From: Treponema sp.
GTDB lineage: Bacteria; Spirochaetota; Spirochaetia; Treponematales; Treponemataceae
DNA: 5,435 nucleotides
Assembly (NCBI GenBank): GCA_031290005.1
Contig: JAITOJ010000095.1
Location: 1-5,435 of the forward strand
Direction: 5' to 3'
Numbering within the stretch: position 1 is the stretch's first letter; each line of letters starts with the position of its first letter. Below, in pieces: positions 1 to 5,435 of the stretch. Below the pieces are notes generated by a model, which was not told the origin of the DNA, did no database searches, and saw only the letters and a program-made list of their open reading frames with translations. The position numbers and the translations under genes are program-made.

Positions 1-657
1 TACGCGGATATGACCAACCAAATCGGCACGTCCAGGGAAACCAGCGCCAAGCAAAATAACGCCGTCAACACAAAGCAGACCCAGGAAGAAAAAAGCCCCG
101 CCATTGACCGGGTGACCGTATCGGTGAATATCGACGGAGCCTGGAAGCGAAAGTATGACGAAAAGGGCAATCTGCTGTTCACCCCATCTGGGAGCATCGA
201 CCGGGAATATGTGCCGGTGGACGCCCAGTCTTTGACCCAGGCGGCAAGCCTGGTGCAGGGCGCGGTGGGCTACAACCGCACCCGGGGCGACCAAGTGTCC
301 GTGACCAACATCGCCTTTGACCGTTCCGCCCAGTTCGACACGGAAGACGCGGCCTTTCGCAGGACCCGGCAGACCCGGTTCGCCTTCCTGATGGTCTTTG
401 CGGCCATCGCGGCGGCGATTGTGCTTATCGTGGTTATCCGGCTGCTTGCCGGACTGGCCAAGCGCAGACGGGAGCGCAGGGAAGAAGAAGCGATCCGGCA
501 GCCTGACCCGAGCATTTGGAACAATATGGAGATTGATATGTCCATGAGTGAGGAAGACCGGCACAGGGTGGAAATGCAGGAGCAGATTTCCGCTATGGCC
601 AAGGATCATCCTGAAGATGTGGCGCAGCTTCTCCGTACCTGGATGACGGAGGATTAG
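1..657 (+). CDS. fliF: Flagellar MS-ring protein FliF, C-terminal part (5' end outside window)
   Basis: FliF forms the MS ring in the inner membrane, the base on which rotor and export apparatus are built. The frame is open from base 1, so the ATG at 10 is internal and the gene begins upstream; 218 residues are visible, ending at TAG 655-657. Visible residues ~30-125 look like the end of the periplasmic part (IDRVTVSVNIDG, then a conserved-type VTNIAFDRS). A hydrophobic membrane segment follows at about 127-150 (FAFLMVFAAIAAAIVLIVVI), then a basic stop-transfer stretch (KRRRERREEE) and a cytoplasmic tail. The tail ends DHPEDVAQLLRTWMTED, the short FliG-binding helix typical of FliF C-termini. 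The next gene, fliG, starts one base after the stop, which fits co-translation of the two partners. Nothing looks truncated at the 3' end. Confidence 0.95.
   Translation, partial: YADMTNQIGTSRETSAKQNNAVNTKQTQEEKSPAIDRVTVSVNIDGAWKRKYDEKGNLLFTPSGSIDREYVPVDAQSLTQAASLVQGAVGYNRTRGDQVSVTNIAFDRSAQFDTEDAAFRRTRQTRFAFLMVFAAIAAAIVLIVVIRLLAGLAKRRRERREEEAIRQPDPSIWNNMEIDMSMSEEDRHRVEMQEQISAMAKDHPEDVAQLLRTWMTED
648..652 (+). promoter_or_regulatory. Shine-Dalgarno of fliG, inside fliF
   Basis: GGAGG lies six bases before the ATG at 659 and within the last codons of fliF. It fixes the fliG start and suggests translational coupling with fliF. Confidence 0.85.
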
Positions 658-658
658 T

Positions 659-1714
659 ATGGCTGAAGAGAAAACTCAGGAAGTAAAAAAGAAAGGGCAG
701 AAAATAGACGCCGGCAAGAATTTGACGGGCCGTCAAAAAGCGGCGGTATGTCTGGTCGCTTTGGGTGCGGATATTTCTTCTTCGGTGTTCAAGCAGCTTA
801 GGGAAGACGAAATTGAAACTCTGACCTTTGAGATTGCCCGGCTGGAAACGATAGATTCGGATGTCAAAGATTCGGTTTTGGATGAATTCCAGAATCTCAT
901 GGTGGCCCAGAATTTCATAACCCAGGGGGGTATTGATTATGCCCGGGAGCTGCTGGAAAAATCGATTGGAACCCAAAACGCCATCGAGGTGATTAACCGG
1001 CTTACCAGCTCCTTGCAGGTGCGGCCCTTTGATTTTATCCGGCGTACCGACCCGTCGCATCTCTTGAACTTTATTCAGCAGGAATATCCCCAGACCATTG
1101 CCCTGATTCTGGCATATCTGGAACCGAATAAGGCTTCGGTGATTTTGCAGAGTCTGCCCGCGGAAATTCAGAGCGAGGTGGCCCGCCGTATTGCCACCAT
1201 GGACCGGACGTCTCCTGACGTGCTGCGTGAGGTTGAACGGGTGCTGGAAAAGAAACTTTCCACCCTGTCCAATGAGGACTACACCGCCGCGGGAGGTGTG
1301 GGTAATATTGTGGAAATCCTCAATCTGGTGGATCGTTCCTCGGAAAAGTCGATTATCGAATCTCTGGAAGAGGAAGACCCCGACCTGGCGGAGGAAATCA
1401 AGAAGCGCATGTTTGTGTTCGAAGATATCGTCATGCTGGACGACCGGGCGGTGCAGAAGGTCATGCGGGAAGTGGACCAGCAGGATCTTTCCAAGGCCCT
1501 CAAGTCTGTGGATACAGAGGTGCAGGAAAAGATTTTCAAGAATATGTCCAAGCGGGCGGCCCAGATGCTCAAGGAAGATATGGAGTTCATGGGCCCCATC
1601 CGTCTGAGGGATGTGGAAGATGCCCAGCAAAAAATCGTCGCCATTATCCGGCGGCTTGAGGACGCGGGGGAAATCGTGGTTGCCCGGGGCGGCGAGGATG
1701 AGCTGGTTATGTAA
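659..1714 (+). CDS. fliG: Flagellar motor switch protein FliG (FliG2-type)
   Basis: FliG forms the upper C-ring on the cytoplasmic face of FliF. It takes torque from the MotA/MotB stator and helps set rotation direction. The product has 351 residues, close to the usual family length. The N-terminal FliF-binding domain is at about 20-115. The middle domain carries a variant EHPQ motif, EYPQTIALILAYL, from residue 142. The linker and C-terminal domain include GGVGNIVEIL (212-221) and MFVFEDIVMLDDRAV (251-265). By alignment from memory with E. coli FliG, the charged torque residues are all kept: K282 (ALK), R299 (NMSKRA), E306/D307 and R315 (GPIRL). That favours the motor-active FliG2 over the divergent FliG1 that spirochaetes also encode. 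The ATG at 659 overlaps nothing, lies one base past the fliF stop and has a GGAGG six bases upstream. No anomalies were seen. Confidence 0.96.
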   Translation: MAEEKTQEVKKKGQKIDAGKNLTGRQKAAVCLVALGADISSSVFKQLREDEIETLTFEIARLETIDSDVKDSVLDEFQNLMVAQNFITQGGIDYARELLEKSIGTQNAIEVINRLTSSLQVRPFDFIRRTDPSHLLNFIQQEYPQTIALILAYLEPNKASVILQSLPAEIQSEVARRIATMDRTSPDVLREVERVLEKKLSTLSNEDYTAAGGVGNIVEILNLVDRSSEKSIIESLEEEDPDLAEEIKKRMFVFEDIVMLDDRAVQKVMREVDQQDLSKALKSVDTEVQEKIFKNMSKRAAQMLKEDMEFMGPIRLRDVEDAQQKIVAIIRRLEDAGEIVVARGGEDELVM

Positions 1715-1732
1715 ACCGGTTGTGAGGATGGT

Positions 1733-2658
1733 ATGGCAAAATCTATTTTTCATGATAGTGAGATACAAAAAAGCTTTTCTCTCTTTCCCCTGCCTCTGAT
1801 GAAGCGCTATGCGCCGCCGCCAGATGCACCGGAAGAAGCCTCGCCGGTTGAGGAAATCCCGGAATATACAGGCCCCACCGCCGATGACCTCAGACGGGAA
1901 GCGGAATTGTTCAGGTCAAGCTGGGATGCGGAAAAAGCGGAAATGATTGCCGCGGCTCAGGATGAGGCGGACTTAATCCTCAACAAAGCCAGGGAAGAGT
2001 CCGCCTTGGAATCAGAATCCCTGAAAGCCGGGGCGGAAAAAGTTCTCTCGGAAGCCCAGGCTCAAGCGGAGTCACTGGTATCTGCTGCCAAAACCAAAGC
2101 AGACGGCCTGATTCATGACGCCGAATCAAAGCAGAAGGAATTGGAAAACATTGCCAAAAACGAAGGTCTGGAGGCGGGACGGCAAGCCGGTTATGAAGAA
2201 GGCAGGCATGAAGCGGACCGGCTGGTAGAGCGGCTTCACGTCATACTGGAAAAGGTGTATGGCGAGCGGGAGGCCATTCTGTCGGGGGCGGAACAGCAGG
2301 TGGTTGATTTGGTGCTCCTCATGGCCCGCAAAGTGGTGAAGGCGATTTCAGAGAGCCAGGAAGAGGCGGTGAAGGAAAATGTGCTGGAGGCCCTCCGCAA
2401 GGTGAAAAGCCGGTGCGATGTGATTGTCCGGGTGAATATGGCGGACGCCAGGCTCACCACGGAACATGCCAGGGAATTTATCCAGGCGGTGGAGAATGTG
2501 CAGAATCTCACGGTGCTGGAGGATACTTCCATAGACCGGGGGGCTGCGTGGTGGAGACCGACTACGGCGCCATCGACGCCCGGATTGCAAGCCAGCTTGC
2601 GGAACTGGAAAAGAAAATCCGCGAGGTCTCTCCGGTAAAAATAATCCCCAAGCGGTAA
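1733..2658 (+). CDS. fliH: Flagellar assembly protein FliH, with an apparent frameshift near the 3' end
   Basis: FliH binds the FliI ATPase, restrains its activity and tethers it to the C-ring and export gate. The start ATG at 1733 has GAGGA at 1724-1728. The N-terminus [15 protein letters not shown] is followed by a proline-rich linker. A long Ala/Glu/Lys-rich coiled coil spans about 50-145. A GxxxG chain (G145, G149, G153, G157), a hallmark of FliH, comes next, and the FliI-binding C-terminal domain starts near 165. As written, the frame from 1733 stops at 2636-2638 (301 residues), and its last ~31 residues ([11 protein letters not shown]...) are unlike FliH. From the G-run at 2538-2543 the next frame reads [15 protein letters not shown] to a stop at 2656-2658, which fits the FliH end well. 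One extra G would give 308 residues. The cause could be a sequencing error, a true mutation, phase variation or slippage. The coordinates given are for the restored gene. Confidence 0.9.
2538..2543 (+). other. Six-G run at the fliH frame break
   Basis: The codons read GAC CGG GGG GCT GCG TGG, giving D-R-G-A-A-W. With seven G they would read [11 protein letters not shown], continuing as a plausible FliH tail to 2658. A P-site GGG could also re-pair one base back on this run, so slippage during translation or transcription is mechanically possible. No canonical X-XXY-YYZ heptamer is present in frame, however. Confidence 0.85.
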
Positions 2659-2661
2659 GTC

Positions 2662-3984
2662 ATGGAAACTCTTTTTTCAAAATATATTGACGCGGTGGAG
2701 CGAACCCAGACCATTCACTACCTGGGTCATGTTATCGCGGTGACCGGTCAGTTAATCGAAAGCCGGGGCCCCCGGTCAGTGATAGGCGAAATGTGCGAAA
2801 TCCGCGCGCCCTACAAGGGGCATCCGGTGCTCGCGGAAGTGGTGGGCCTTGCGGGAACCACGGTAAAGCTCATGGCCTACGGCGACACCGGCGGGGTGGA
2901 GATCGGCTGCGAGGTGTCCGCCTCCGGGTCGGTGCTTCAGGTGGGAGTGGGGCCGGGTCTTTTGGGCCGGGTCATGGACGCCACGGGCAGGCCTCTGGAC
3001 AATAGGGGTGACATCGTTCCGGAGGCGTTTTATCCCGCCATTGCCTCTCCGCCCAATCCCCTGGAACGCAAAAGCGTGGAGGAGCGTATCGTCACCGGCA
3101 TACGGGCCATTGACGGGCTTTTGGCGGTGGCCAAGGGTCAGCGGCTGGGCATTTTTGCCGGTTCCGGGGTGGGCAAGTCCACGGTCTTGAGCATGATTGC
3201 CCGGAACACCGGCGCGGACGTGAATGTCATTGCCCTGGAGGGGGAGCGGGGCAGGGAAGTGCTGGACTTTATCAAGCGCGACCTGGGGGAAGACGGGCTC
3301 AAGCGTTCGGTGGTGGTGGCAGCCACTTCCGACCAGCCGTCCATTGCCCGGCTCCGGGCGGCTTTTGTGGCTACGGCGGTGGCGGAGTATTTTCGCGACC
3401 AGGGCAAGGACGTGATGCTCATGTTCGATTCCATCACCCGGTTTGCCCACGCCCAGCGGGAAATCGGGCTTGCCGCCGGGGAACCGCCCGCCCAGCGCGG
3501 CTATCCCCCCAGCGTGTTCGAGATGCTGCCCAAGCTGCTGGAACGGGCCGGTACGGGCACGACAGGTTCCATCACGGGGTTTTATACGGTGCTGGTGGAC
3601 GGGGACGATATGGACGAGCCTATCGCGGACAAGGTGCGGGGGACGATTGACGGCCACATCGTATTGAGCAGAAAGCTGGCCCAGGCATACCACTATCCGG
3701 CTATCGACGTGCTTGCCAGTATCAGCCGCCTGGCTAACCGGGTGAGTTCGCGGGAGGAGCGGGAGGCTGCCGCAAGCATCCGCAAACTTATGGCCTCCTA
3801 CGCGGAAAACGAGGATATGATTACCGCCGGGGCGTACCAGAAGGGGAGTAGTCCTTCGGTTGACCGGGCGATTGACATGCACGAGAACATTGAGTCTTTC
3901 CTGATTCAGGATGAGTACGAGCAGTCGCCGCTGGATTCCACTGCCGCTAAACTGCGGGCCCTGGCGGAACGGGCAAGAATGTAG
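2662..3984 (+). CDS. fliI: Flagellum-specific ATP synthase FliI (export ATPase)
   Basis: FliI is the hexameric ATPase of the flagellar type III export apparatus. It is related to the F1 beta subunit and works with FliH and FliJ at the export gate. The product has 440 residues, the normal family length. An N-terminal beta-barrel domain spans about 20-90. The Walker A motif is AGSGVGKST at 166-174 with K172. The catalytic glutamate is probably E195 in EGERGRE. The Walker B strand is VMLMFD with D256, followed by SITRFAHAQREIG. PPAQRGYPPSVF (275-286) and the DVLASISRL segment (arginine-finger region, R356) are as expected. The C-terminal helical domain appears intact. The ATG at 2662 lies three bases past the restored fliH stop and has only a weak SD (AAGCGG near 2650-2655), so its translation probably depends on coupling to fliH. 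No damage is visible. Confidence 0.97.
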   Translation: METLFSKYIDAVERTQTIHYLGHVIAVTGQLIESRGPRSVIGEMCEIRAPYKGHPVLAEVVGLAGTTVKLMAYGDTGGVEIGCEVSASGSVLQVGVGPGLLGRVMDATGRPLDNRGDIVPEAFYPAIASPPNPLERKSVEERIVTGIRAIDGLLAVAKGQRLGIFAGSGVGKSTVLSMIARNTGADVNVIALEGERGREVLDFIKRDLGEDGLKRSVVVAATSDQPSIARLRAAFVATAVAEYFRDQGKDVMLMFDSITRFAHAQREIGLAAGEPPAQRGYPPSVFEMLPKLLERAGTGTTGSITGFYTVLVDGDDMDEPIADKVRGTIDGHIVLSRKLAQAYHYPAIDVLASISRLANRVSSREEREAAASIRKLMASYAENEDMITAGAYQKGSSPSVDRAIDMHENIESFLIQDEYEQSPLDSTAAKLRALAERARM

Positions 3985-3989
3985 AAGGA
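3985..3989 (+). promoter_or_regulatory. Shine-Dalgarno of fliJ
   Basis: AAGGA follows the fliI stop (3982-3984) immediately and lies six bases before the ATG at 3996. It supports that start. Confidence 0.75.
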
Positions 3990-3995
3990 TAGAGA

Positions 3996-4421
3996 ATGAA
4001 GAGGTTTGCGTTTTCTTTGGAAAAGATTCTGTCTCTCCGGGAGTTTGCGGAAAAGGATGCGCGGCTTGCTTTGGGGCGGGCGGTGGCCGAGGGGGCTCGG
4101 ATCAGGAACGAGATTGCGGATACGGCCCACCGGCGTTATTTGGCGGCCCAGTCGTTGAGCGGGGTTATCAAGGTGAATGACCTGTCCGCTATTCAGAATT
4201 ATCTGTTCCGGCTGGATGTGCGGCGGGATACGTTGCTCTTGGAGCTGGCCCAGGCTGAGCGGGTTATCGCGGAGAAGCGCACGGCTTTTGCGGAGGCCAT
4301 GAAGAACCGCAGGGCTTTGACCAATCTGCGGGAGAAAAAGTTTGCCGCCTGGCGGAAGGAACGGGAACGGGAAGAATCGCTGGTTCTGGACGAAATCGGG
4401 AACAGGGGTATCGCATCATAA
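3996..4421 (+). CDS. fliJ: Flagellar export protein FliJ
   Basis: FliJ is the small coiled-coil protein that sits in the pore of the FliI hexamer, resembling the gamma stalk of F1, and links the ATPase to the export gate protein FlhA. It also recycles export chaperones. The product has 141 residues, near the usual family size. The family pattern is clear: an N-terminal FAFSLEKILSLREFAEKDA, a long charged two-helix coiled coil through most of the protein, and the C-terminal signature KNRRALTNLREKKFAAWRKE ending in a Glu-rich LDEIGNR segment. It follows fliI after 11 bases with its own SD and closes the recognisable flagellar block. In many spirochaetes further motility genes follow here; in this window none does. 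Confidence 0.93.
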   Translation: MKRFAFSLEKILSLREFAEKDARLALGRAVAEGARIRNEIADTAHRRYLAAQSLSGVIKVNDLSAIQNYLFRLDVRRDTLLLELAQAERVIAEKRTAFAEAMKNRRALTNLREKKFAAWRKEREREESLVLDEIGNRGIAS

Positions 4422-4434
4422 AAAGCAGAAAGAA

Positions 4435-4443
4435 TGGTATAAT
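4435..4443 (+). promoter_or_regulatory. Candidate extended -10 promoter after fliJ
   Basis: TGGTATAAT is a perfect TATAAT with the TGn extension, which can work without a good -35; none is obvious at the right spacing. Transcription would start near 4450, just past the fliJ stop, and read into the gene-free stretch. It is a sequence match only. Confidence 0.4.
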
Positions 4444-4448
4444 GGCAC

Positions 4449-4477
4449 TTGACAAAAAAAAGCAATTCAAGTAATGT
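4449..4477 (+). promoter_or_regulatory. Candidate sigma-70 promoter (TTGACA, 17 bases, TAATGT)
   Basis: A perfect -35 TTGACA at 4449-4454 is spaced 17 bases from TAATGT at 4472-4477. The -10 keeps the important T1, A2 and T6. The box overlaps the downstream side of the extended -10 candidate, so the two would be tandem or competing starts. Confidence 0.4.
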
Positions 4478-4575
4478 ACGGCAACATTAGTATTGAATGT
4501 TACCACAATATCCGGTTCGGTACCCAGCACGTAGTTTCGGCGCGGCGAGTATCCCGGTGGTTAAGTCCTCATAAA

Positions 4576-4602
4576 GAGAAGTATGTTTAAGCAACATTTC
4601 TC
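4576..4602 (+). other. Strong bulged hairpin of unknown role
   Basis: GAGAA (4576-4580) and ATGTT (4583-4587) pair with AACAT (4593-4597) and TTCTC (4598-4602). This gives a ten-base-pair stem with a GT bulge and a five-base loop, TAAGC. No U-tract follows, so it is not a standard terminator. It could be part of a small RNA or a protein-binding site. Confidence 0.5.
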
Positions 4603-4643
4603 CATGCGGCCCGTAATGCCTCAAATAAAAAAGACACCGAAAA

Positions 4644-4650
4644 GGGGAGG
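4644..4650 (+). other. Orphan Shine-Dalgarno-like purine tract
   Basis: GGGGAGG directly abuts an ATG at 4651, leaving no spacer. That frame ends after six codons (MYINIS, stop TGA). No other usable start follows at proper distance, so the tract is either chance or the remains of a lost gene start. Confidence 0.35.
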
Positions 4651-4667
4651 ATGTATATTAATATTTC

Positions 4668-4696
4668 TTGACATTTTACCAATTATAGGTTAATCT
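4668..4696 (+). promoter_or_regulatory. Candidate sigma-70 promoter for the holin-like gene
   Basis: A perfect -35 TTGACA at 4668-4673 is separated by 17 bases from TAATCT at 4691-4696, which keeps T1, A2 and T6 of the -10. Transcription would begin near 4703, leaving a leader of about 130 bases before the preferred start at 4835. It is the best positioned promoter for the downstream genes. Confidence 0.5.
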
Positions 4697-4822
4697 TATT
4701 AGTGAGTAACATGGGTTGCCGGATTGTTTTCCGCTGATGGATACCATTCCTGATTTATGGAAGACATTGATTTTAGTGGTTTTGTACTGCTAACGCATGT
4801 TGGCAGCATTAGTCGACATTAT

Positions 4823-4827
4823 AGGGA
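4823..4827 (+). promoter_or_regulatory. Shine-Dalgarno that decides the holin start
   Basis: AGGGA lies seven bases before the ATG at 4835. The upstream in-frame ATG at 4757 has no SD, and the ATG at 4829 is too close to this one. 4835 is therefore preferred. Confidence 0.6.
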
Positions 4828-4834
4828 TATGTGT

Positions 4835-5149
4835 ATGGAAGATTTAATGAAATATATCGATCCGAAACTGCTGATTATCGCGGTTCTGGTCTATGTTCTA
4901 ACCGAGATAATAAAACGGACTCCTGTCTGGGAAAAACTGCGGAAGTGGGCGGCGCTCTATATTCTTGTGCTTGCGATGCTCTTTACCGTGCCCTATTGTG
5001 TCATCATTCTCAAAGAGCAAATTTCGGTGGAAACGATATTTTTATCTTTAATCCAGTCGGTTTTTATTGCGGGGCTCAATGTACTCGTCTATGAAGGCAT
5101 CGCTAAAAATGTAAAAGAGACGATTGATAGCAAAAAAGAGGGGCAGTAG
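4835..5149 (+). CDS. Small three-segment membrane protein, holin-like (Hol44 / holin superfamily V type)
   Basis: The product has 104 residues with three hydrophobic segments at about 11-26, 38-59 and 67-87, and a charged C-terminus (KNVKETIDSKKEGQ). Small size, a YIDPKLLIIAVLVYVLTEIIK start, a short basic turn and a charged end match the general pattern of phage holins of the Hol44 (Phage_holin_5_2) kind. Such proteins make membrane pores that let an endolysin reach the wall. The family call is from pattern memory and is not proven. An in-frame ATG at 4757 would add 26 polar residues (MEDIDFSGF...) but lacks an SD. No endolysin or other phage gene is visible here, so it could also be a domesticated membrane protein. 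It follows a promoter-like site at 4668 and is more A+T-rich than the flagellar genes, which suggests separate origin. Confidence 0.65.
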   Translation: MEDLMKYIDPKLLIIAVLVYVLTEIIKRTPVWEKLRKWAALYILVLAMLFTVPYCVIILKEQISVETIFLSLIQSVFIAGLNVLVYEGIAKNVKETIDSKKEGQ

Positions 5150-5152
5150 GAT

Positions 5153-5298
5153 CAGGCTGTCCAGCCTGTATCTGTCCCCCGGAGGAACGCTTGGTATGTT
5201 GCCTGGGACAGCGGCGCTATAGCTGGTGCCGCGTTCCAGATTACATAAACCCGCTCGCGTATGCTTGCGGAATCACAAGAAAAATCCCTGAAAAGGGA
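5153..5298 (+). ncRNA. Candidate structured RNA or leader with a possible pseudoknot
   Basis: Several inverted repeats are packed into this short intergenic stretch. (1) 5153-5158 pairs with 5163-5168, loop GTCC, just after the holin stop. (2) CTGTCCC 5172-5178 pairs with GGGACAG 5205-5211. (3) GGAACGC 5184-5190 pairs with GCGTTCC 5231-5237. (4) 5213-5219 pairs with 5224-5230 with two G-U wobbles, directly against stem 3. (5) CCGC 5251-5254 and GC 5257-5258 pair with GC 5263-5264 and GCGG 5267-5270. (6) TCCCT 5285-5289 pairs with AGGGA 5294-5298 around a GAAA loop. Stems 2 and 3 cross, so they form an H-type pseudoknot or are alternatives. The placement before the SD at 5301 would suit a regulatory leader. 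I match it to no named family. Confidence 0.4.
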
Positions 5299-5300
5299 AT

Positions 5301-5305
5301 GGAGG
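5301..5305 (+). promoter_or_regulatory. Shine-Dalgarno of the gene at 5311
   Basis: GGAGG lies five bases before the ATG at 5311 and three bases after the GAAA-loop hairpin. An in-frame ATG at 5299 is ruled out because it overlaps this site. Confidence 0.8.
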
Positions 5306-5310
5306 TTGTT

Positions 5311-5435
5311 ATGGCAAAGTATAACAAGCCGGTTTTTGTCAACGAAAGTTTGGCTGACAAAAAGATCAAAACAACAAGTAAGTTTATCGCTTACAAAACC
5401 TGGGACGATCCGAGCCTGTGGTTTGCCGAGGTGGT
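5311..5435 (+). CDS. Unrecognised protein, N-terminal fragment (runs off the window)
   Basis: The first 41 full codons are visible, beginning MAKYNKPVFVNESLADKK and continuing through TTSKFIAYKTWDDPSLWFAEV. The start has an excellent SD and ATG. There is no signal peptide or membrane segment in this part; it is a soluble, Lys- and Trp-containing N-terminus. I do not recognise the family. The frame is open back to 5131, and a TTG at 5191 with GGAGG five bases upstream could in principle give a 40-residue longer form, but 5311 looks better. It lies on the same strand 161 bases after the holin-like gene, so the two may share a transcript, and it may belong to the same accessory element. Confidence 0.65.
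   Translation, partial: MAKYNKPVFVNESLADKKIKTTSKFIAYKTWDDPSLWFAEV

Larger units (their letters stand above)
4422..4834. other. Gene-free stretch between fliJ and the holin-like gene
   Basis: No open frame here has both a good start and recognisable content. The reverse-strand frames at 4199-4530 mostly overlap fliJ and look like shadows. The stretch holds three promoter-like matches (4435, 4449, 4668) and a small inverted repeat, AACATT 4483-4488 with AATGTT 4496-4501. It also holds a strong bulged hairpin at 4576-4602 and an orphan SD-like tract at 4644-4650. The fliJ end shows no hairpin followed by a T-run, so I see no intrinsic terminator for the flagellar operon. Composition is more A+T-rich than the operon. 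It could be the regulatory zone of an inserted element, a small RNA locus or decayed coding DNA. Confidence 0.55.

Noticed and set aside
593..1768. Long reverse-strand open frame (391 codons) opposite fliG.
   Set aside because: It is a shadow of fliG; the + strand protein is a clear family member with conserved torque residues.
2776..3882. Long reverse-strand open frame (368 codons) opposite fliI.
   Set aside because: It is a His/Pro/Arg-rich shadow caused by the codon use of fliI, which is unmistakable on the + strand.
4264..4530. Reverse-strand open frame beginning MLGTEPDIVVTFNTNV.
   Set aside because: Most of it is antisense to fliJ, its content turns low-complexity, and I see no convincing ribosome binding site or family.
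4757..4834. Longer holin-like protein starting at ATG 4757.
   Set aside because: There is no SD before 4757 and the added 26 residues are unlike a holin N-terminus; 4835 has AGGGA at good spacing.
5153..5168. Hairpin after the holin-like stop as an intrinsic terminator.
   Set aside because: It has a 6-bp stem but is followed by TATCTGTCC rather than a T-run, so it does not meet the usual pattern.
5147..5248. In-frame extension of the holin-like gene past its TAG for 32 codons to TAA 5246-5248, suggesting readthrough.
   Set aside because: A stretch of 32 codons without a stop is not unusual by chance, the added sequence is not holin-like, and a hairpin alone just after the stop is weak evidence.
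5183..5280. Possible remnant of a diversity-generating retroelement variable repeat. The frame after the holin stop reads RNAWYVAWDSGAIAG and the next frame reads YSWCRVPDYINP, both loosely like lectin-type variable-repeat ends.
   Set aside because: No reverse transcriptase, accessory gene or adenine-rich template repeat is in the window, the resemblance needs gaps or stops in both frames, and such short likeness can be chance. A template repeat in the flanking DNA would revive it.

Overview
The window looks like part of a spirochaete chromosome, most likely a Treponema or close relative. This rests on the gene order fliF-fliG-fliH-fliI-fliJ, which matches the order I recall for the large flagellar operon of Treponema pallidum, and on the FliG, which resembles the functional FliG2-type switch protein. 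The genus is an inference; no rRNA or other marker gene is present.

Positions 1-4421 are a tight, one-direction flagellar basal-body and export operon. It holds the 3' part of fliF (MS ring), then complete fliG (rotor/switch), fliH (export ATPase regulator), fliI (export ATPase) and fliJ (export stalk/chaperone escort). Gaps are 1 to 18 bases, and most genes have a clear Shine-Dalgarno (SD) sequence. FliF anchors FliG through its C-terminal tail. FliH, FliI and FliJ form the cytoplasmic ATPase complex that feeds the flagellar export gate. The main anomaly is in fliH: a run of six G at 2538-2543 throws the last ~38 codons out of frame. One extra G would restore a FliH-like C-terminus ending at 2658.

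Positions 4422-4834 carry no convincing gene. They hold promoter-like sequences directly after fliJ, a strong bulged hairpin, an orphan SD-like purine tract, and a second promoter-like sequence about 140 bases before the next gene. Base composition becomes visibly more A+T-rich here.

Positions 4835-5149 encode a 104-residue protein with three membrane segments that resembles small phage holins (Hol44 / holin superfamily V type). Positions 5150-5310 are a compact intergenic stretch rich in inverted repeats. Two of its 7-bp stems cross each other and could form a pseudoknot, and the last hairpin has a GAAA loop just before a good SD. An unrecognised gene starts at 5311 and runs off the window. 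The region after fliJ therefore looks like accessory, perhaps prophage-derived, DNA next to the conserved flagellar operon.
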